DNA of 64,000 bases from Rachicladosporium sp. CCFEE 5018 (GCA_002077045.2 KZ111156.1:617444-681443), one strand, 5' to 3'. Positions 44,001 through 55,691 are shown, counted from the stretch's first letter. Made by a program: numbers and translations. Notes: generated by a model not told the origin, from the sequence alone.

Positions 44001-45707
44001 CGTCCGTCTTTTCTGCTGCGAGAGCCCATTGGCTGAGCCACTTCAGCGGGGCGTCAGTGGTGAACGGGCGAGACTTGGTGGCTTCTTGGATCTCCGCGAC
44101 AAAGCGCTTGCGATGCTCCTTCCTTGCCAAAAGTGCACCAAAACCGTACTCGGGGTTCGACTTGAATAAGCTACTAGTTCCGGCAGTCTTGCTGGTGAGC
44201 GAGTTCGCAACATGCAGTCTCTGCCCAAAAAGCTGGTCCAAAATCCGCATATAAGCGTTCTCGAGGTCCGGTTGCTTTGGCTCGAGCTCCTTCTGTGAGC
44301 CACTCAGCGAACCACTCGGTCCAGTGTGCAGACCAATCTCGAGGTTCTGTATCGGTGCCTTCGATCGAAGGTTTTGGAAGATGCCAGAGAGTGCCTGTGT
44401 AATTGTCGTCACTTCGAGATAGCCAATCTGATATCCTACGATGAGCGGACTTGGCCCATCCTGAGATCCTCGCAGGGACTGAAGTAAGTCCAGCAATATC
44501 GGACCCCACTTCGTCGTTCTTCTCCGAACTTGCTCGAGCACTGCGATCCGCTTGATCGAAGTGGGCACTACTTCAGATAGTCGCTCACTGAGCCATGGTC
44601 GGTAGAGCACGGGAGTGATCAGACCAACACGCGAGAAGAAGTCTTGAGGTGTTGCGGCATCGAACTCTGCGCTGAATAGTCCCGGGTCGGATCCGAACAG
44701 GAAGAGCGCTGCTTCAGCGTTGGGCGGTCCAGTGTAGTGAAAGGCACTGTAGCTGCGCCCAGTGACGTTCTTGATCTGGCCCCAAATCGAAGCACATGTC
44801 GCATCCACATCGTCTGAACCAACTGCCTTCGGCTGCGAATCGACTGTCGTGGCTGACTCGGCCTCGGACTGTGCTGAACTTGAATCCTTCCGACCTGAGG
44901 TGGATGATGATGCTGTCGAAGGATCACGCGTGCTGGCATTTGCCACCGGAAGCAAACCATTGGCTGTTGCTCGTGGCGCGGCTTCGGTCTGAGCTGGCAC
45001 TGCCCGCCTCAAAGGTGCTCGCTCCTCGCTGACATACAGTGTTTTCTCCTCGCTTCTCGACTCCTGGTGTACTTTCGCCAAATCCAAGTTCAGCACTTGG
45101 GAGCAAAGCTTGCGGCTCTCATGTGGTATTGGCTGGTCTGCATTGCTGTTTGCCGCGTCGAAGAAATGGATCACTCCTCGCCCAGTCTCAATTGCCAACG
45201 CATGTGCAGTCAATGCCAGGTCCTGCGCCTCTTGTAGCGAGTTGCTCTGGAGGAATGTGAAACCCGTGTTCCGTATACTCGTGATATCGCCATAGTCCGG
45301 GAATCCCGTCGGGTGCAACGACACGTGTAGCACAACTGGGTACTTCGCCAACTTGTACAGATGCGGTATGCTCTTCACGAGTATGGCGCTCGATGTGGTG
45401 ACGCTCGTAAGCTTGCCATTTCGGGCAGGCTGATATGCTGAGAGGAGCGGGTCGGCATTGTGGCGGATTGGGAGGATCTCGGGGAGCGTCTCGCAGACGA
45501 TCGAGTTCGCCTTGTTGGTGGCGTAGGAGGTGAGGAAGGTCGAGAACTCGGACTCGGTGGCGAGAGAGGGTTGGACTGAGATGATCACGTCGGAGGAGAG
45601 GTATGCTATGCGGGCGACTGGAAGGAACTGTCAGCCATCTCGCCCACTCCATGGGTATTCTGTAGAGGTCACTCACCAGCCTCGCCAGCAGTCAATATGG
45701 ATGCCAT
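41001..45707 (-). CDS. met5: Sulfite reductase [NADPH] hemoprotein beta subunit
   Basis: Exons 45707..45677, 45617..41086 and 41027..41001 give 1,529 residues, as usual for fungal beta subunits. The N-terminal ~750 residues resemble pyruvate:ferredoxin-oxidoreductase domains (MASILTAGEAVARIAYLSSD). A flavodoxin-like domain lies near residues 790-935 (MTVLFASDNGNAESLAKRLA, ISATAGQGEFPQNGRNFW). The sulfite reductase part spans about 1000-1520, with MIRCRLPGGVASAQQW and the siroheme/4Fe-4S cysteines in SACVAFPTCGLAMAE and TGCPNGCARPWLAE. It reduces sulfite to sulfide in assimilatory sulfur metabolism with the flavoprotein alpha subunit, which is not in this window. The last exon (TAEVEEDE) was placed by GTGAGT..TTACAG, which avoids an alternative readthrough end. 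Confidence 0.95.
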
Positions 45708-46453
45708 GATGGCTATGTATGCGTGTATGAGACTTGAGAACTCAAGACGAGTTCTGTCAATGCTGCAGAGAAGCAGTGCAAGTCTCCAAAGTCGATCAAC
45801 AAAAGTGCATCGTCTCGCCCGCGCCAGGCCCCGCCGAAGTCGCGCTATACCCTCGCCTTGATTGGTCAGATGCAGATCTGGGTCTTGCGTGCTTCGGCTC
45901 TTTCGATCGCGGAGGCAAAAATCCTTCCTCTCCAGCTGTCATCGATTCACCAATTGCAGCGCCTCGGCTTGCTGTATTCGGTCTAGCGGGATCTGGTCGA
46001 AGAAGAGGCAAGGGAGTTGAGTTTATGTTCATCTCATTCACTTTGCTTAATCCCCCTGAGACGAACGACCGTGACTCGTGAGTGTGCTGCCACACTCGCG
46101 AAGTCTGTGAGGGGAGACAGGATACGACTTGTCGAATGATGACAAGCGGTGCATGTAGAGATGGGAAGTAAGTGCAACGAGCACAGTCTAAGCTAACCCT
46201 CAAGCTCCGTATCGGCCGTGACCAAAGTCTCCGGCACGCAAGTATTGGGCTCGAGACTTTCGGCAGCTTGCAGAGATGTACGGCCACCGCAAGGAAGACG
46301 TTAGTCGACTTCGCGGGACAGCCAGATAGCCATGCTGATCGCTGAAGCCGCTCAGTCTCTGCCATGAGCCAAATGAAGAATCATTTTTGTCGCCAACCCA
46401 AATTCGAACCCTCCAACCAGATCAATCACTACCTCACCAAGACCCACCACCAC
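45708..46453. other. Intergenic interval sulfite reductase to family gene B1
   Basis: Nothing supported. A 189-codon minus frame (46365-45796) has no recognisable features. Confidence 0.45.
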
Positions 46454-47659
46454 TCAGGAAGCCGCTCCACCACCAGCCCTTGCCACCCTCTTCTTCTTCG
46501 TATCAGCTGCCAACACGCTGCCCTTCTTGGCGTTGGTCTTGAAGTTCTCGAATTTCTGGAATAAGTACTGGTCAGGGTTGCGGGCGATCTGCTCGATGAG
46601 CTTTGGATTGCCTTGAACAATGTCCCTGGCGATGAACTTGTTGATACGGATGGCGCGCTTGATCTTGCACCAACGACGAGTCGCAGTCGAGTCGTAGTCA
46701 CCGTGAATGTCGCGACGGCTGCGCTTGGCGGTGAGGCCTTCGGTCCGAACGCCGAAGCCACCCTCGGGGTCGTGCAGATTCAGCATGGTCGAGAGAAGGA
46801 TGGTGATCTGGGCTGATGCTTGCTGGCGTTGCGAGTGTGTGAGGAGAGAGTTCTCGATGCGACCGAGTTCGGCTTCCTGGCTTGCGTCGTACTTTGGCTT
46901 GTCGATTACTACCGTGCCGAGAACGCTGGCTGGTAGCTGATCGGATGGGTTGAGGAAGGTAAGGAGCTTGTACGCGATCTCGACCTCAGCCTTCTTGACG
47001 TCTGGGGTGAAGATGTCGGCGTCGTCGTCGAAAGCCGCCACGCCGAGCTGCGTGTAATCTTCATGCTCGTCTTCGAGACACCATTCGGCCTCATCGACGT
47101 TGTCGAAGAAGTCGATACCATCGCTGTCGTCGCTGTCGTCTTCGGCTTCAGTCTCGCCAGCACCAGCATCATCGTCGTCCGCCTCATGATCGTCGACAAT
47201 CATGGCCACACTTGAATTAACAGCAACAGCAACCGGCTCAGCGGCGAGGCCCTCAGCCACCCCATCCATGACCACCTCTTCACCAACACCAGCCTTCACA
47301 ACATCCGGGAAGAAGTCGAACGCATTGCCGTTCAGGTACAGATCATCTTCAGCCATCTCCGAGACGCGAATCATAGTACAGAGACTGCACACCATGCCTT
47401 CGAGATCGACGTCGAAGGACGTGAGAGGCTGGTCGCAACGGCGGCAGATAGGCTGATTTGGTATATTTTTGGTTGTGTGCGTGTTCGGAAGCGTAGTGCC
47501 CGTAGGCATGTTGAAGTCGGCCATACTTGTATTGGTGAGCGTGGAAGAGTTGGTTGTGGTGTCTTGACGGAAGTGATCAGTGTCTAGAAGACTGTCAGTA
47601 CGTCTTCGAGAAGGACTTCAGCAGCGCTGCTTACTCATGCTGCTGTTGTTGTTGTTCAT
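46454..47659 (-). CDS. Zinc-knuckle/acidic/basic family protein, B1
   Basis: Exons 47659..47635 (MNNNNSSM) and 47583..46454 give 384 residues. Paired knuckles CRRCDQPL and VCSLCTMI lie about residues 50-75. An acidic middle (DDHEADDDDAGAGETEAEDD) precedes EVAYKLLTFLNPSDQLP-like sequence. The basic C-terminal module has LTHSQRQQASAQITILLS, RRWCKIKRAIRINKFIARDI and GNPKLIEQIARNPDQYLFQK, then FKTNAKKG and a Lys/Arg tail. Exon-1 length, intron phase and domain order match A1, but protein identity over the best 64 C-terminal residues is only a little over half. It is the most complete member in the window, with both CxxC pairs intact. No known family recognised. Confidence 0.75.
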
Positions 47660-48320
47660 GATGTTTGTGTTGTGCTAAGCGTCGTCGAAGAAGGCGGTGT
47701 TGTTAGTAGGGTATGCAGCCACACTGGCGGTTTGTCAGAAACTGACGAAGTACAGAAAACTGGCGGTCGCAGCTGACGTTATATAGTCCAGCTAGGACAA
47801 GTCACAATAGGGTGAAGCTCTATTGTCGACAAAGCGGGTGGTTGGGAACCGTGGAGGTCAACAATGCGGGTTAATGTTATTGTCGAGAACGTCGGAGGTT
47901 GGCATTGGCCGATCGACATGTTGACGAGGAAGGCACGACTGAGACTCGCGTTCGACACTCGGGTCACGTGCTCTGGCGAAGTCGTGCAACGAAGACCGGC
48001 GGACAAAACGTTCGAGGGTGGTCGTGCTGAGATTCTCATTAACTTGAAATGTGTTTCGAAAGCAACGCGCTAATAATACAAGTCGCCTCCAGGCCTCAGC
48101 TGGCAATGTCCCCTGGGGAAAAAGCAGCACGGCACATGTCGCAGAACGTTCATCAGTCTCAGGCCTCCAGCCTCGGCATCACCAGAGGCATCAGTCGACT
48201 AGACAACGGCAGAAGTGCAGTCGTGGATCTACTGCGCAGCTTTTCCCTTCTGAATCAGTCCGCCCTTCTTCCTATTGCCTTCGAAGTTGCCGAGCTTCTT
48301 GGCAAGATAGCCATCCGGAT
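47660..48320. other. Interval between B1 and B2
   Basis: Counterpart of 1312-1961. It contains the conserved attgtcgacaa cluster near 47822-47885 and, at 48231-48320, the former C-terminal coding end of B2, now out of frame. Confidence 0.5.
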
Positions 48321-49500
48321 TCAACACCAGCTCGTCGAGGCACCTGTCGTCAGCGAGATTGATGTCGCGCGCGATAAAGAGGCATGCCATGACCTCCTGA
48401 CAGCGTTGAGACGATTAGTAGCCGAAAGCTTCTCGTCGACGCCGTAGCGAGCCTTCTCGCTCCCATTCTTCTCGCGAGACTTCGGGACGCCACGAAGGTG
48501 AAGGCGCTGGATCTTACCAATCACCACGGTGCATCGAGCAGAGGCTTTCTGACGGCGATGCGCGGTCGAGAGAAGCTTCTGAATGCGGCGCAACTCCCCT
48601 CGCTGGCTCTTGTGGTACTTGGCAACTTGCTTCACTTTGTTTGGCACCGCCTCTGTCGGATCATACGTGGTGAGGAGGTCGTACATGTCCTCGACCTCGG
48701 TCTTGATGAAGGATTCCGTGAAGACATGCAGGTCGTCGACGATGGCCAGCTTGCGGAATGTCTCCTTCGGGTCGTCGGTAGTCAGGTAGTGCTTCGCTTG
48801 CGGAACATTCGTCCAGAAATCCGGAACATCGTCGTCGCTACCGTCGCTGGCCTCGCTATTCTCCTCTTCGTCATCGGACTCAGTATCGCGATCAGCCTCG
48901 TTGTCGCTCGCCTCAACATCGCCATCGTTGCTCTCGTCCGCATCAGAGTCGGCCTCGTCTCCGCTACCAACACCGTTACCTTCTCCTAGTAACAGATCAT
49001 CGTGAGGACCAGGACCGACGAGATTGGGATCACGCATCATTCCCTGCTCGCAAATCGCGCATTGAAGCTCATCATCGTTATCGGCGTCCGACGTGCGCGG
49101 GCGGTCGCAGAGACAGCACTGAGTAACGTTGAGGTTGCCGCCGAAGTAGCCGGGCCCCAGCTCGGTGAGATCTTCCGCAACCTCGAGCATGTCTTCGCGA
49201 TGACGAGGACCGCCTGCAGCAAGGTCTCCAGTATCATGATCGATGGTGTAGCAGCTGGAAGTCCTACTGGGTATATCATGAAGAGAGTAGGCGCCATGCG
49301 CCAAAGTGGTAGCGCCGATCGAGTCGCCTGCGGGAGCAGCTGGCGTGGAGAGATTAACGGCGTTTGCTACAAACTGTCAGCGACTTGATCGTTGAGGGAG
49401 TGTCGCTCATCAACTCACGATGGTTCTTCGCGCGCTTGCTTGAGCGCGCACCATCGCACTCCGCGAAGTGCTCGCCGAAGGTTTGTCCAGAGAATGCCAT
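48321..49500 (-). pseudogene. Family protein B2, frameshifted copy of A2
   Basis: Exon 1 is 49500..49419 and exon 2 starts at 49366, as in A2. Knuckles (CCLCDRPR, CAICEQGM) and acidic region are intact. Near 48398 one T is missing relative to A2 (cctcctgac against cctccttgac). The shifted frame replaces the conserved IARDI..LDELVLNPDGYL module with unrelated residues and stops at 48321. The lost C-terminus is still readable in another frame down to about 48231. This is either a recent inactivation or a base-calling error in a short T run. The truncated product would keep the zinc-knuckle and acidic parts. Confidence 0.7.
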
Positions 49501-50372
49501 TTTGTTGTTGCTGATACGTAAGAAGATGACATGTTGGACTTTCGGAAGAAGGTAGAGTAGCGAGGTGTGCTTGATGACGATGTGACGATGGTCGATGGCT
49601 GGTGTTTCTCGAGTATGTGTGGGTTTGTAAGTCGTCGAGTGTCAGCATGTTTCTTTGTATATTGTAGTGGGCAAGAGATTGACAGAGGCTTGGCTCGTGA
49701 AAGCCTCTAGCCGGCGAAGTGACTTGCTAATGCTAGGAAGGCACGAGGGAGAACAGGACGAAAGGGCTTAGCGCTGCGCTGACGTCGAAGAAGTCGATAG
49801 AGTGAAGGAAGAGGCAGACCCTCAGGCATTGCAGGGCGCTGTCCACTGCCATCTCGACCTGTGGTCTCGATATTTTGGGCTTCCCCCGAGGGAGCTGCAT
49901 TGACGCCGCCTCTGGCCATTCGAGGTCATAAAAAGCAGTAGGGAAGAGATATTATGTCAGGTCACTCGGAATCTGGTATTGGTGCAGGAGCTGTTGATGT
50001 CCTGTCACAGCATATGAGATATGCTGTCGACCCCATACGTCGTCTCAAACTTGTACATGCTTCAGCAAGCGTAGCCCTTTCAAGACGTACAGGGGAGCTA
50101 ATCTGAACATAGCAAGCAAGTCTTGTCTCACGAACAATGCAGACAATCGGTGTGGTACAGCAAAGCTAGGCACACCGAGAAGGCTCCGGATCTTACGTGT
50201 CACAATGGAAGCGAGGCAATCGAGGTGATTTCCATTACTGATGGTACCTATGGAGATTCTGTGCGGCTGCCAGGCTTGTCGCCATGGACCCGCCTAGCCA
50301 CTGGAGCTCATTTGCTGTCCACGCCTTTCCAAGGTATAGTCTGACTTTTCGATTTGGCCTCTACGAGCCACC
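49501..50372. other. Gene-free interval (counterpart of 3235-4115)
   Basis: Same content as in copy A with scattered substitutions and indels. No supported gene. Confidence 0.5.
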
Positions 50373-50663
50373 TCACACAACATTGATATTCTCGTTCACA
50401 TCATCTTCATGCGGTAGCAGACCCTCGGTCTCGCCGCCATCATCATAGGAGCGATGGCAAATGCGACAGATCCCAGACCCACGCGTGTCGAAGAGCTCTC
50501 GAGTCTCGCAAAGAAGAGAAGGATCCACAGCTCCGGCGTATCTGTGGCCATCCGATGTGGCGAATGCGTTAGTCCTCGCGAGCCCCTGGCCAGGAATGAG
50601 AGGGAGTGGAGAACCAGCATGATGATGCTCTCGATATCCTTGACCGTCCTGGTCCAACATCAT
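50373..50663 (-). CDS. Short zinc-knuckle-module protein B3
   Basis: Counterpart of A3, about 96 codons. The core DPSLLCETRELFDTRGSGIC is identical, followed by RICH (RNCH in A3). The C-terminal end differs (NENINVV against NKNM). The upstream exon-like segment is present but its first ATG is ACG here, while an upstream GTG of copy A is ATG here. The two copies would therefore start at different codons if that segment is translated. Confidence 0.45.
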   Translation of the reverse strand: MMLDQDGQGYREHHHAGSPLPLIPGQGLARTNAFATSDGHRYAGAVDPSLLCETRELFDTRGSGICRICHRSYDDGGETEGLLPHEDDVNENINVV

Positions 50664-51511
50664 CTGTACTATGGTGGTCAGCTGCTGCCGTATACGTACC
50701 AGGCTGACTGGTAGTACAAACGTTACTGCGCTTGCAGGATGGTATCGGTCATGTTGGAAGCGTACAGGTCCGCGTCAATGTCGAGATCGTTGTTGATGTC
50801 CGTTAGCCTGTCTTGGAGGTCTATGAGGCTGTAAAGGGTCATGATGGTCGATGGAGAAGGTTCTCGTTGATCTGTAGTCTAGGGAGGCAATGGGAAGAAC
50901 GAGAGTGATCGTAGGTGTGGTCCGGTTTTGCTTATATACAGCGTGTAGGAGCAGAGCAGTTACAAGAACAGGTGAGGTCACTAGCTCGTGATACCGTCCT
51001 TATCCCAGAGTGCCTCCAGTGCAGAGAAGTGGAAATGCCGTTGCAGAGTCACTCTGCTACTGCATCGACACATGTAAGATGGCAGAGACTCTTCGGCTGA
51101 GTAGAGCTGCCACATGGCTCTGCTCAAGCGTTGTGAAGTATGCATAGCGCGTGAGTGCGTATGCTAGGTAGTATCGGGCTGGTAGCGAAGCTAAGGGGAA
51201 GTCAGAGTATAGTCGTTAACGAGTCAGGCGATCTGGGATCGGACGAGAGGAGGAAGTTAGAGTGGAGGAGATGCGCGAGGTAAGAAAACTCGTATCAGCG
51301 TTGTGTACCAGTAATCTACAACTATCAGCCGAGTTTGCCGTCTATAACAGCAACAGTCGGCTAGGACCTTTGCCATATCGGGTCTGCAGGGTCAGGTGTC
51401 CAAATAAGTCATGATAAATGAGCCATCTGAGACCTGTGCTCCAAACCTACCAACCTCTCCCCATCGCCGCTGTCCACGAACTCGTTAGAACTGCACACAG
51501 AAGTCGCAGTT
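50664..51511. other. Gene-free interval (counterpart of 4398-5245)
   Basis: Includes the A3-type upstream exon-like segment near 50720-50800. Otherwise no supported gene. Confidence 0.45.
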
Positions 51512-52019
51512 TCAACGAGTGCGCTTCTTCGCCGGTCTCCCAACCGACCCATGCTGCCCCACTTCGAGCCCAGCCTCGACATCCGTCTCATCGGTCCACA
51601 GCATCTCTGCGTGAGTACGTTTGGTAGATTGCTCAGCCGGGGTAAGACCGAGCACATCTTCAAGTAGCTCGTGGTCTAGTGGTGCATTGTAAGTGACATC
51701 CGGCAGATCGAAGTTGGCAGCAAGATCATCATCTAGGACAGCCCCGTCTGAAAGCAGCTGAAAGCAGCAACGTATCAGTGGTCTTGTGGTTGGCCGTCGA
51801 AACACTGGAAGCCTCGCCGCCGGTACCGTCGTCGATGGTAGTATCGGTACCAACATCGGCAGACGTGGTCGTAGCCGCGGCGGCAGTGGCATCGGCCTGA
51901 GTCTTGGGAAGAGCGATGGCTCTCTTACCCGCCTTCTGCTCGGTCCTCTTGGTCCCGAACCAGTATTCCGACTTGCCGCGAAGTTGGTTTCCTCTCAACT
52001 TGCACCTTGCTGATATCAC
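51512..52019 (-). pseudogene. Frameshifted copy of the 5246..5743 hypothetical ORF
   Basis: A 10-bp tandem duplication, ctgaaagcag at 51748-51757 and 51758-51767, is single in copy A and breaks the frame. The two halves are each open and match the copy-A protein on either side, including LTPAEQSTKRTHAEML and RPAKKRTR. Confidence 0.6.
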
Positions 52020-52435
52020 TGGCGGCCTGGGTATCCGGGCGCTGTGACCTTGCGCATCTCGGCGGGCGCTCTGAGCTGCACGAAATCTGCGCTCGAGGCG
52101 TTACATGGAGCTGGACATTCTGCTTGTGCTTCCACGCGGCACATGGAGGCGTTTTGGCGTTTGGGAAGTCTTTTTAGTCGATACCGTAGCATTAGTCAGG
52201 TACAAAATACAGAACCCACGTCTCGTTCGCTAGTGATGTCTAGCTGTGCCGTACCTGAGCCTGTATGGCTACGGGTCCGCTTGTAGTGATGGAGGCGATT
52301 GTACATGAAGGTGGGTCTGAAGTATCAAGCTAAGGTTGCCAGAGATGCCTGACGTAAATTCCTCAGACAGGAACGAATCTATGCTAGACTGACGTGGTAT
52401 TCGCTATAACGCTTCGACATAAATCATGCAATCTC
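52020..52435. other. Interval before lipase copy B
   Basis: Counterpart of 5744-6159. The first ~150 bases are strongly conserved. No complete gene seen. Confidence 0.4.
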
Positions 52436-55183
52436 TCACTGCCCCAGCGCCGCCTTACTCTTCACAGCCCTCATCCCTTCCACCGTCCCCGCCCTCCCCG
52501 CTTCCCGCCCAGTCTCCACGACCAGGAACCTCACGAAGTCCTTGATATACCAATAACTGCTATGCGCCCCCAGCATAGTCAGATACTGGATCTCCAACGG
52601 CCCACCTCCGTACCTCACAAAGAAGTCGATTTGTCCGTTGTCGTTGAGCAGCAGCATCCGTTTTTCCGCAATCTCTTCGCGCGTGAAGTCGTGGATTTCT
52701 AGCTCGACTTGGCTTGGTAGCCGAGGGAGCGGAGGTGCCATAGGCTGAGCGGACGATGGCTTGGTGGAGCCGGAGAGGTAGGAGAGCCATGATGAAGAGG
52801 CGTTAGGCACGAAAGCTTTGCGGAGGGAGGCCGAGTAAGAGGCGTCTACTGCAGCGTTTACGCGATACGCAACGGGGTCGTAGCCGTTGATGATGTTGTA
52901 GACGTTCTCCACCGCTATGCAGCCGTACTGGCCTTGGTGGCCGCAGATGGTCTCACTTAGGGCGGTCGGGTCTTGGAGAGCGGCGCTAGAGGTGCTATCT
53001 ATGCGAGGGAGCAGTTGAGCTTTGCGGAGAAGCAGGAAGAAACCCGCAGGCGAGCCGGCGGTGATGAGGTTGTGGGTGTTGAACAGGAGATGGTCTAGTG
53101 GTGGTGTGGCGCTCAGATCTACCTGCGTTGGGTCGGAGAGGTGCGATGGGATGTGCGTGGGCTGCTTAGAGAGGATGTCGATTGCTATCACCGAGCCCAA
53201 AGAGTGCGCGATCAGATGGACTCGGCCGTCTTGCGAGAAGCCGGGGTTATTGAGACACCAGAGCTTGTAGACTCGATTAGCTTCGCGGATAACGGCGGCG
53301 ATCATCTTGGGCTGGTGATGCGACATGTAGTAGGGAATGTCTAGCATAACATCGGAGACGATGCCACGCACACTTGGGAGCGTGTCCGGCGTGATATCGT
53401 TCAAATTGAAGTCGTTGTAAGCTGGGTCGTGCTCGTCTCGATAGCCGCCTTCTTCGAAAGTCAGGCTGCCCCGCCAGTTGACAGGCAGACACATGATGCC
53501 TCCCATACCCTTGCGAAATCGGCTCTTGCACTCCTTGCCGCCGACTTCGACATTCAGTTCTCGCCGAAACGCGTTGATGGCGTGAGTGAAGTGGTAGGAT
53601 TCCATGCGCTCGGATAGCTTCTGGCCGATGCCGTGTATCACGAGAATCAAGTCAGTGACCTGCGGTCGCTCCGAAAGAGCGAGATTGGGATCGGTCTTTC
53701 TCCTCGCCGGACTGGGTGCGCCAGAAGCAGACGTGGATGTGCCTGCCTCAGCTTTCTTCTGCATATCAGTCTTCTCAGGAGACGGGTGAAGCTTGTGCCA
53801 AGCGGCTTGATCGAAGCCTCGTACTACAGGGATCCCTAGTTTGTGGCCTTTGCGAATGTAGTTCGCAAGAGGTCTTCGGCCATAATAGGCAGATGGTAGC
53901 AATGTAGGCTTCAGTATGCGAGCTTCCTTGGCATTGGCATATATCACGCCATGATCGTCGTAGTTGCGTATAGTACCTTGTCTACCCCAGATGTTTCCGC
54001 CGAGAGCCTTGTTGTCGTTTCCGCCCGCACCAGAGGATATATCAATCAAGTCACAAGCAGCCTCGACAGCCAGCTCTCGCTGATCCTCCTCAGTCTCAGG
54101 AACAGCTTCAGCCAGATTGGTGACGACTGTCCGAAGTAGATTCTCCCGATTTGCAGTACTTGGTCTACTGCTGTCCCTTCTTGCTCTTGCAGCAGCCTTG
54201 GACTTCGCAGTCACCTTCTCCGGCCACAGCATATGGACCACCTTCATCTCACCGAGAGCACCGACCTCGACAGCAGAGCTGAGTTCGTCTTTCCAAGTTT
54301 GCGTCCATACTTGTAATTCTACGTAACCGGCTTCGAGCATGTTCGCAACTGGCGTCTCCACAGGGAGCATGGTGTCTTGGTAGAACCAAGTCCCACGCAC
54401 TACCTTGGCAATATCATTAACTGGCTGCCAGTAGATCGGACACATCTGTAAGTCTGGCATCTCGACCTGATGTAGTCGCGATACGCCTACGGCGATCTGG
54501 TCCGTGGGTCCTTTCTCCTGAATGTGCTCTTGACGTACCGGACTATGTTCGGCGAGATGAGATGGATCATCCCACTGATACGTGTCGTGCGTGTGTGGTT
54601 TGGGCCGCGAAGCACGGCTCTTGCTAGCTTGCCTTGACTCCGGGTCCAGTGTTCTTAGCTTCTTCCGCGAAGGTGCTCTTATGAAAGGCGTGCCCGTCGT
54701 GGTGGGCTCTTGGCCGACCTCGAGCACCAGTGAAGAAGGACCATCTAATTGCTCGGACTCATGCTCAGGCTCCAAGTGTCCATCGTACTGACTGAGACTT
54801 GACGTCGCCACAGCCCCTGCCTTCGCCCGTGGTGTCGACGGTCTCGATCCGCTGGTCCGCTTCCCATCTCTGGCCTCTCTGCTATCCCGCCTTTGACCAT
54901 GCGTCTCGCCCTTCTCGCCATGTTCCTCTCGATACTCCAAGATTTTCCTCCGGAGCTCATGCCATGCCTTGTCAAGTGCGGTATTGTCATACACCGAGAA
55001 CGGCTTGGGCGGTTGCTTCGATGGCATACTACCGCTGGCTGGTGGCGGCAATGGAGACAGCGGATCATCAATAAGTATGCCACCCGCAGCGTAAAAGAAT
55101 CTGGCCTGTATGGGCGGAGGTGGCTCTGTGTGGTGAAGGACTTGACGTATGTACTCGCTCGCTGCATCCTGGGCAGCCATCAT
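52436..55183 (-). CDS. DDHD-domain phospholipase, copy B
   Basis: Intact 915-codon frame with the same domains as 6160..8907, including WWE-like, HGIGQ, AHSLGS and DDHD parts. About 28 residues differ (about 97% identity). Differences are concentrated toward the C-terminus (for example YLSGSTKPSSAQPM against YFSGSAKSTSTQPT). DNA divergence is about 12% over 52428-52916 but about 1% over 53176-53836. Both copies look functional. Confidence 0.88.
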   Translation of the reverse strand: MMAAQDAASEYIRQVLHHTEPPPPIQARFFYAAGGILIDDPLSPLPPPASGSMPSKQPPKPFSVYDNTALDKAWHELRRKILEYREEHGEKGETHGQRRDSREARDGKRTSGSRPSTPRAKAGAVATSSLSQYDGHLEPEHESEQLDGPSSLVLEVGQEPTTTGTPFIRAPSRKKLRTLDPESRQASKSRASRPKPHTHDTYQWDDPSHLAEHSPVRQEHIQEKGPTDQIAVGVSRLHQVEMPDLQMCPIYWQPVNDIAKVVRGTWFYQDTMLPVETPVANMLEAGYVELQVWTQTWKDELSSAVEVGALGEMKVVHMLWPEKVTAKSKAAARARRDSSRPSTANRENLLRTVVTNLAEAVPETEEDQRELAVEAACDLIDISSGAGGNDNKALGGNIWGRQGTIRNYDDHGVIYANAKEARILKPTLLPSAYYGRRPLANYIRKGHKLGIPVVRGFDQAAWHKLHPSPEKTDMQKKAEAGTSTSASGAPSPARRKTDPNLALSERPQVTDLILVIHGIGQKLSERMESYHFTHAINAFRRELNVEVGGKECKSRFRKGMGGIMCLPVNWRGSLTFEEGGYRDEHDPAYNDFNLNDITPDTLPSVRGIVSDVMLDIPYYMSHHQPKMIAAVIREANRVYKLWCLNNPGFSQDGRVHLIAHSLGSVIAIDILSKQPTHIPSHLSDPTQVDLSATPPLDHLLFNTHNLITAGSPAGFFLLLRKAQLLPRIDSTSSAALQDPTALSETICGHQGQYGCIAVENVYNIINGYDPVAYRVNAAVDASYSASLRKAFVPNASSSWLSYLSGSTKPSSAQPMAPPLPRLPSQVELEIHDFTREEIAEKRMLLLNDNGQIDFFVRYGGGPLEIQYLTMLGAHSSYWYIKDFVRFLVVETGREAGRAGTVEGMRAVKSKAALGQ

Positions 55184-55691
55184 GCAAGCTCTTTGCTCGT
55201 AGTGGATTGCTAGCGTTTTGTATAGCCAGTGCGGTCCTCGCTGTTTATTATACCACGCTGTCTGAACTACAAACCCGGCATACGTATGTGCTGTCCAGAT
55301 CGCGGTTGCCTGCTCTTCCCAGTGTCAGGTCCTCCCCTTGCGACTCCAGCACTTCGCCAGTCCAACCTGTTAGCTGTACATTTGCGTTGCGAAAATGACT
55401 TCTCCCGCTCGAGCCATAGGCATTGTGAGTCAAAATTTCGATTCCGCGTATGATACTTTAGGGGCCACAGCCAGCACGCGCTGAGGCGCGACAAACCAAC
55501 AGGTCTGACATCATAATCAACAATCTGAAAGTGACGGCATGATTGTACGTGGATAGCCAGGACATGATGATCAGATTTGCTGTTTGAGATTATAAGACTT
55601 CTGGAGCATCGCACCCTGCAGGTTTCCAACCCTCTCTAGCCTCAAAAATCACGGACACCCAGCCAACGTTCAACATACAGCACTCGCCGCC
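55184..55691. promoter_or_regulatory. Shared promoter interval, lipase B and four-TM B
   Basis: Counterpart of 8908-9416, well conserved, between divergent starts. Confidence 0.45.

Noticed and set aside
45796..46365. 189-codon minus frame between sulfite reductase and B1
   Set aside because: No recognisable domain or conserved counterpart, and basic low-complexity composition.
46390..46430. Possible tRNA T-loop-like string attcgaaccc
   Set aside because: No acceptor, D or anticodon stems could be assembled around it.
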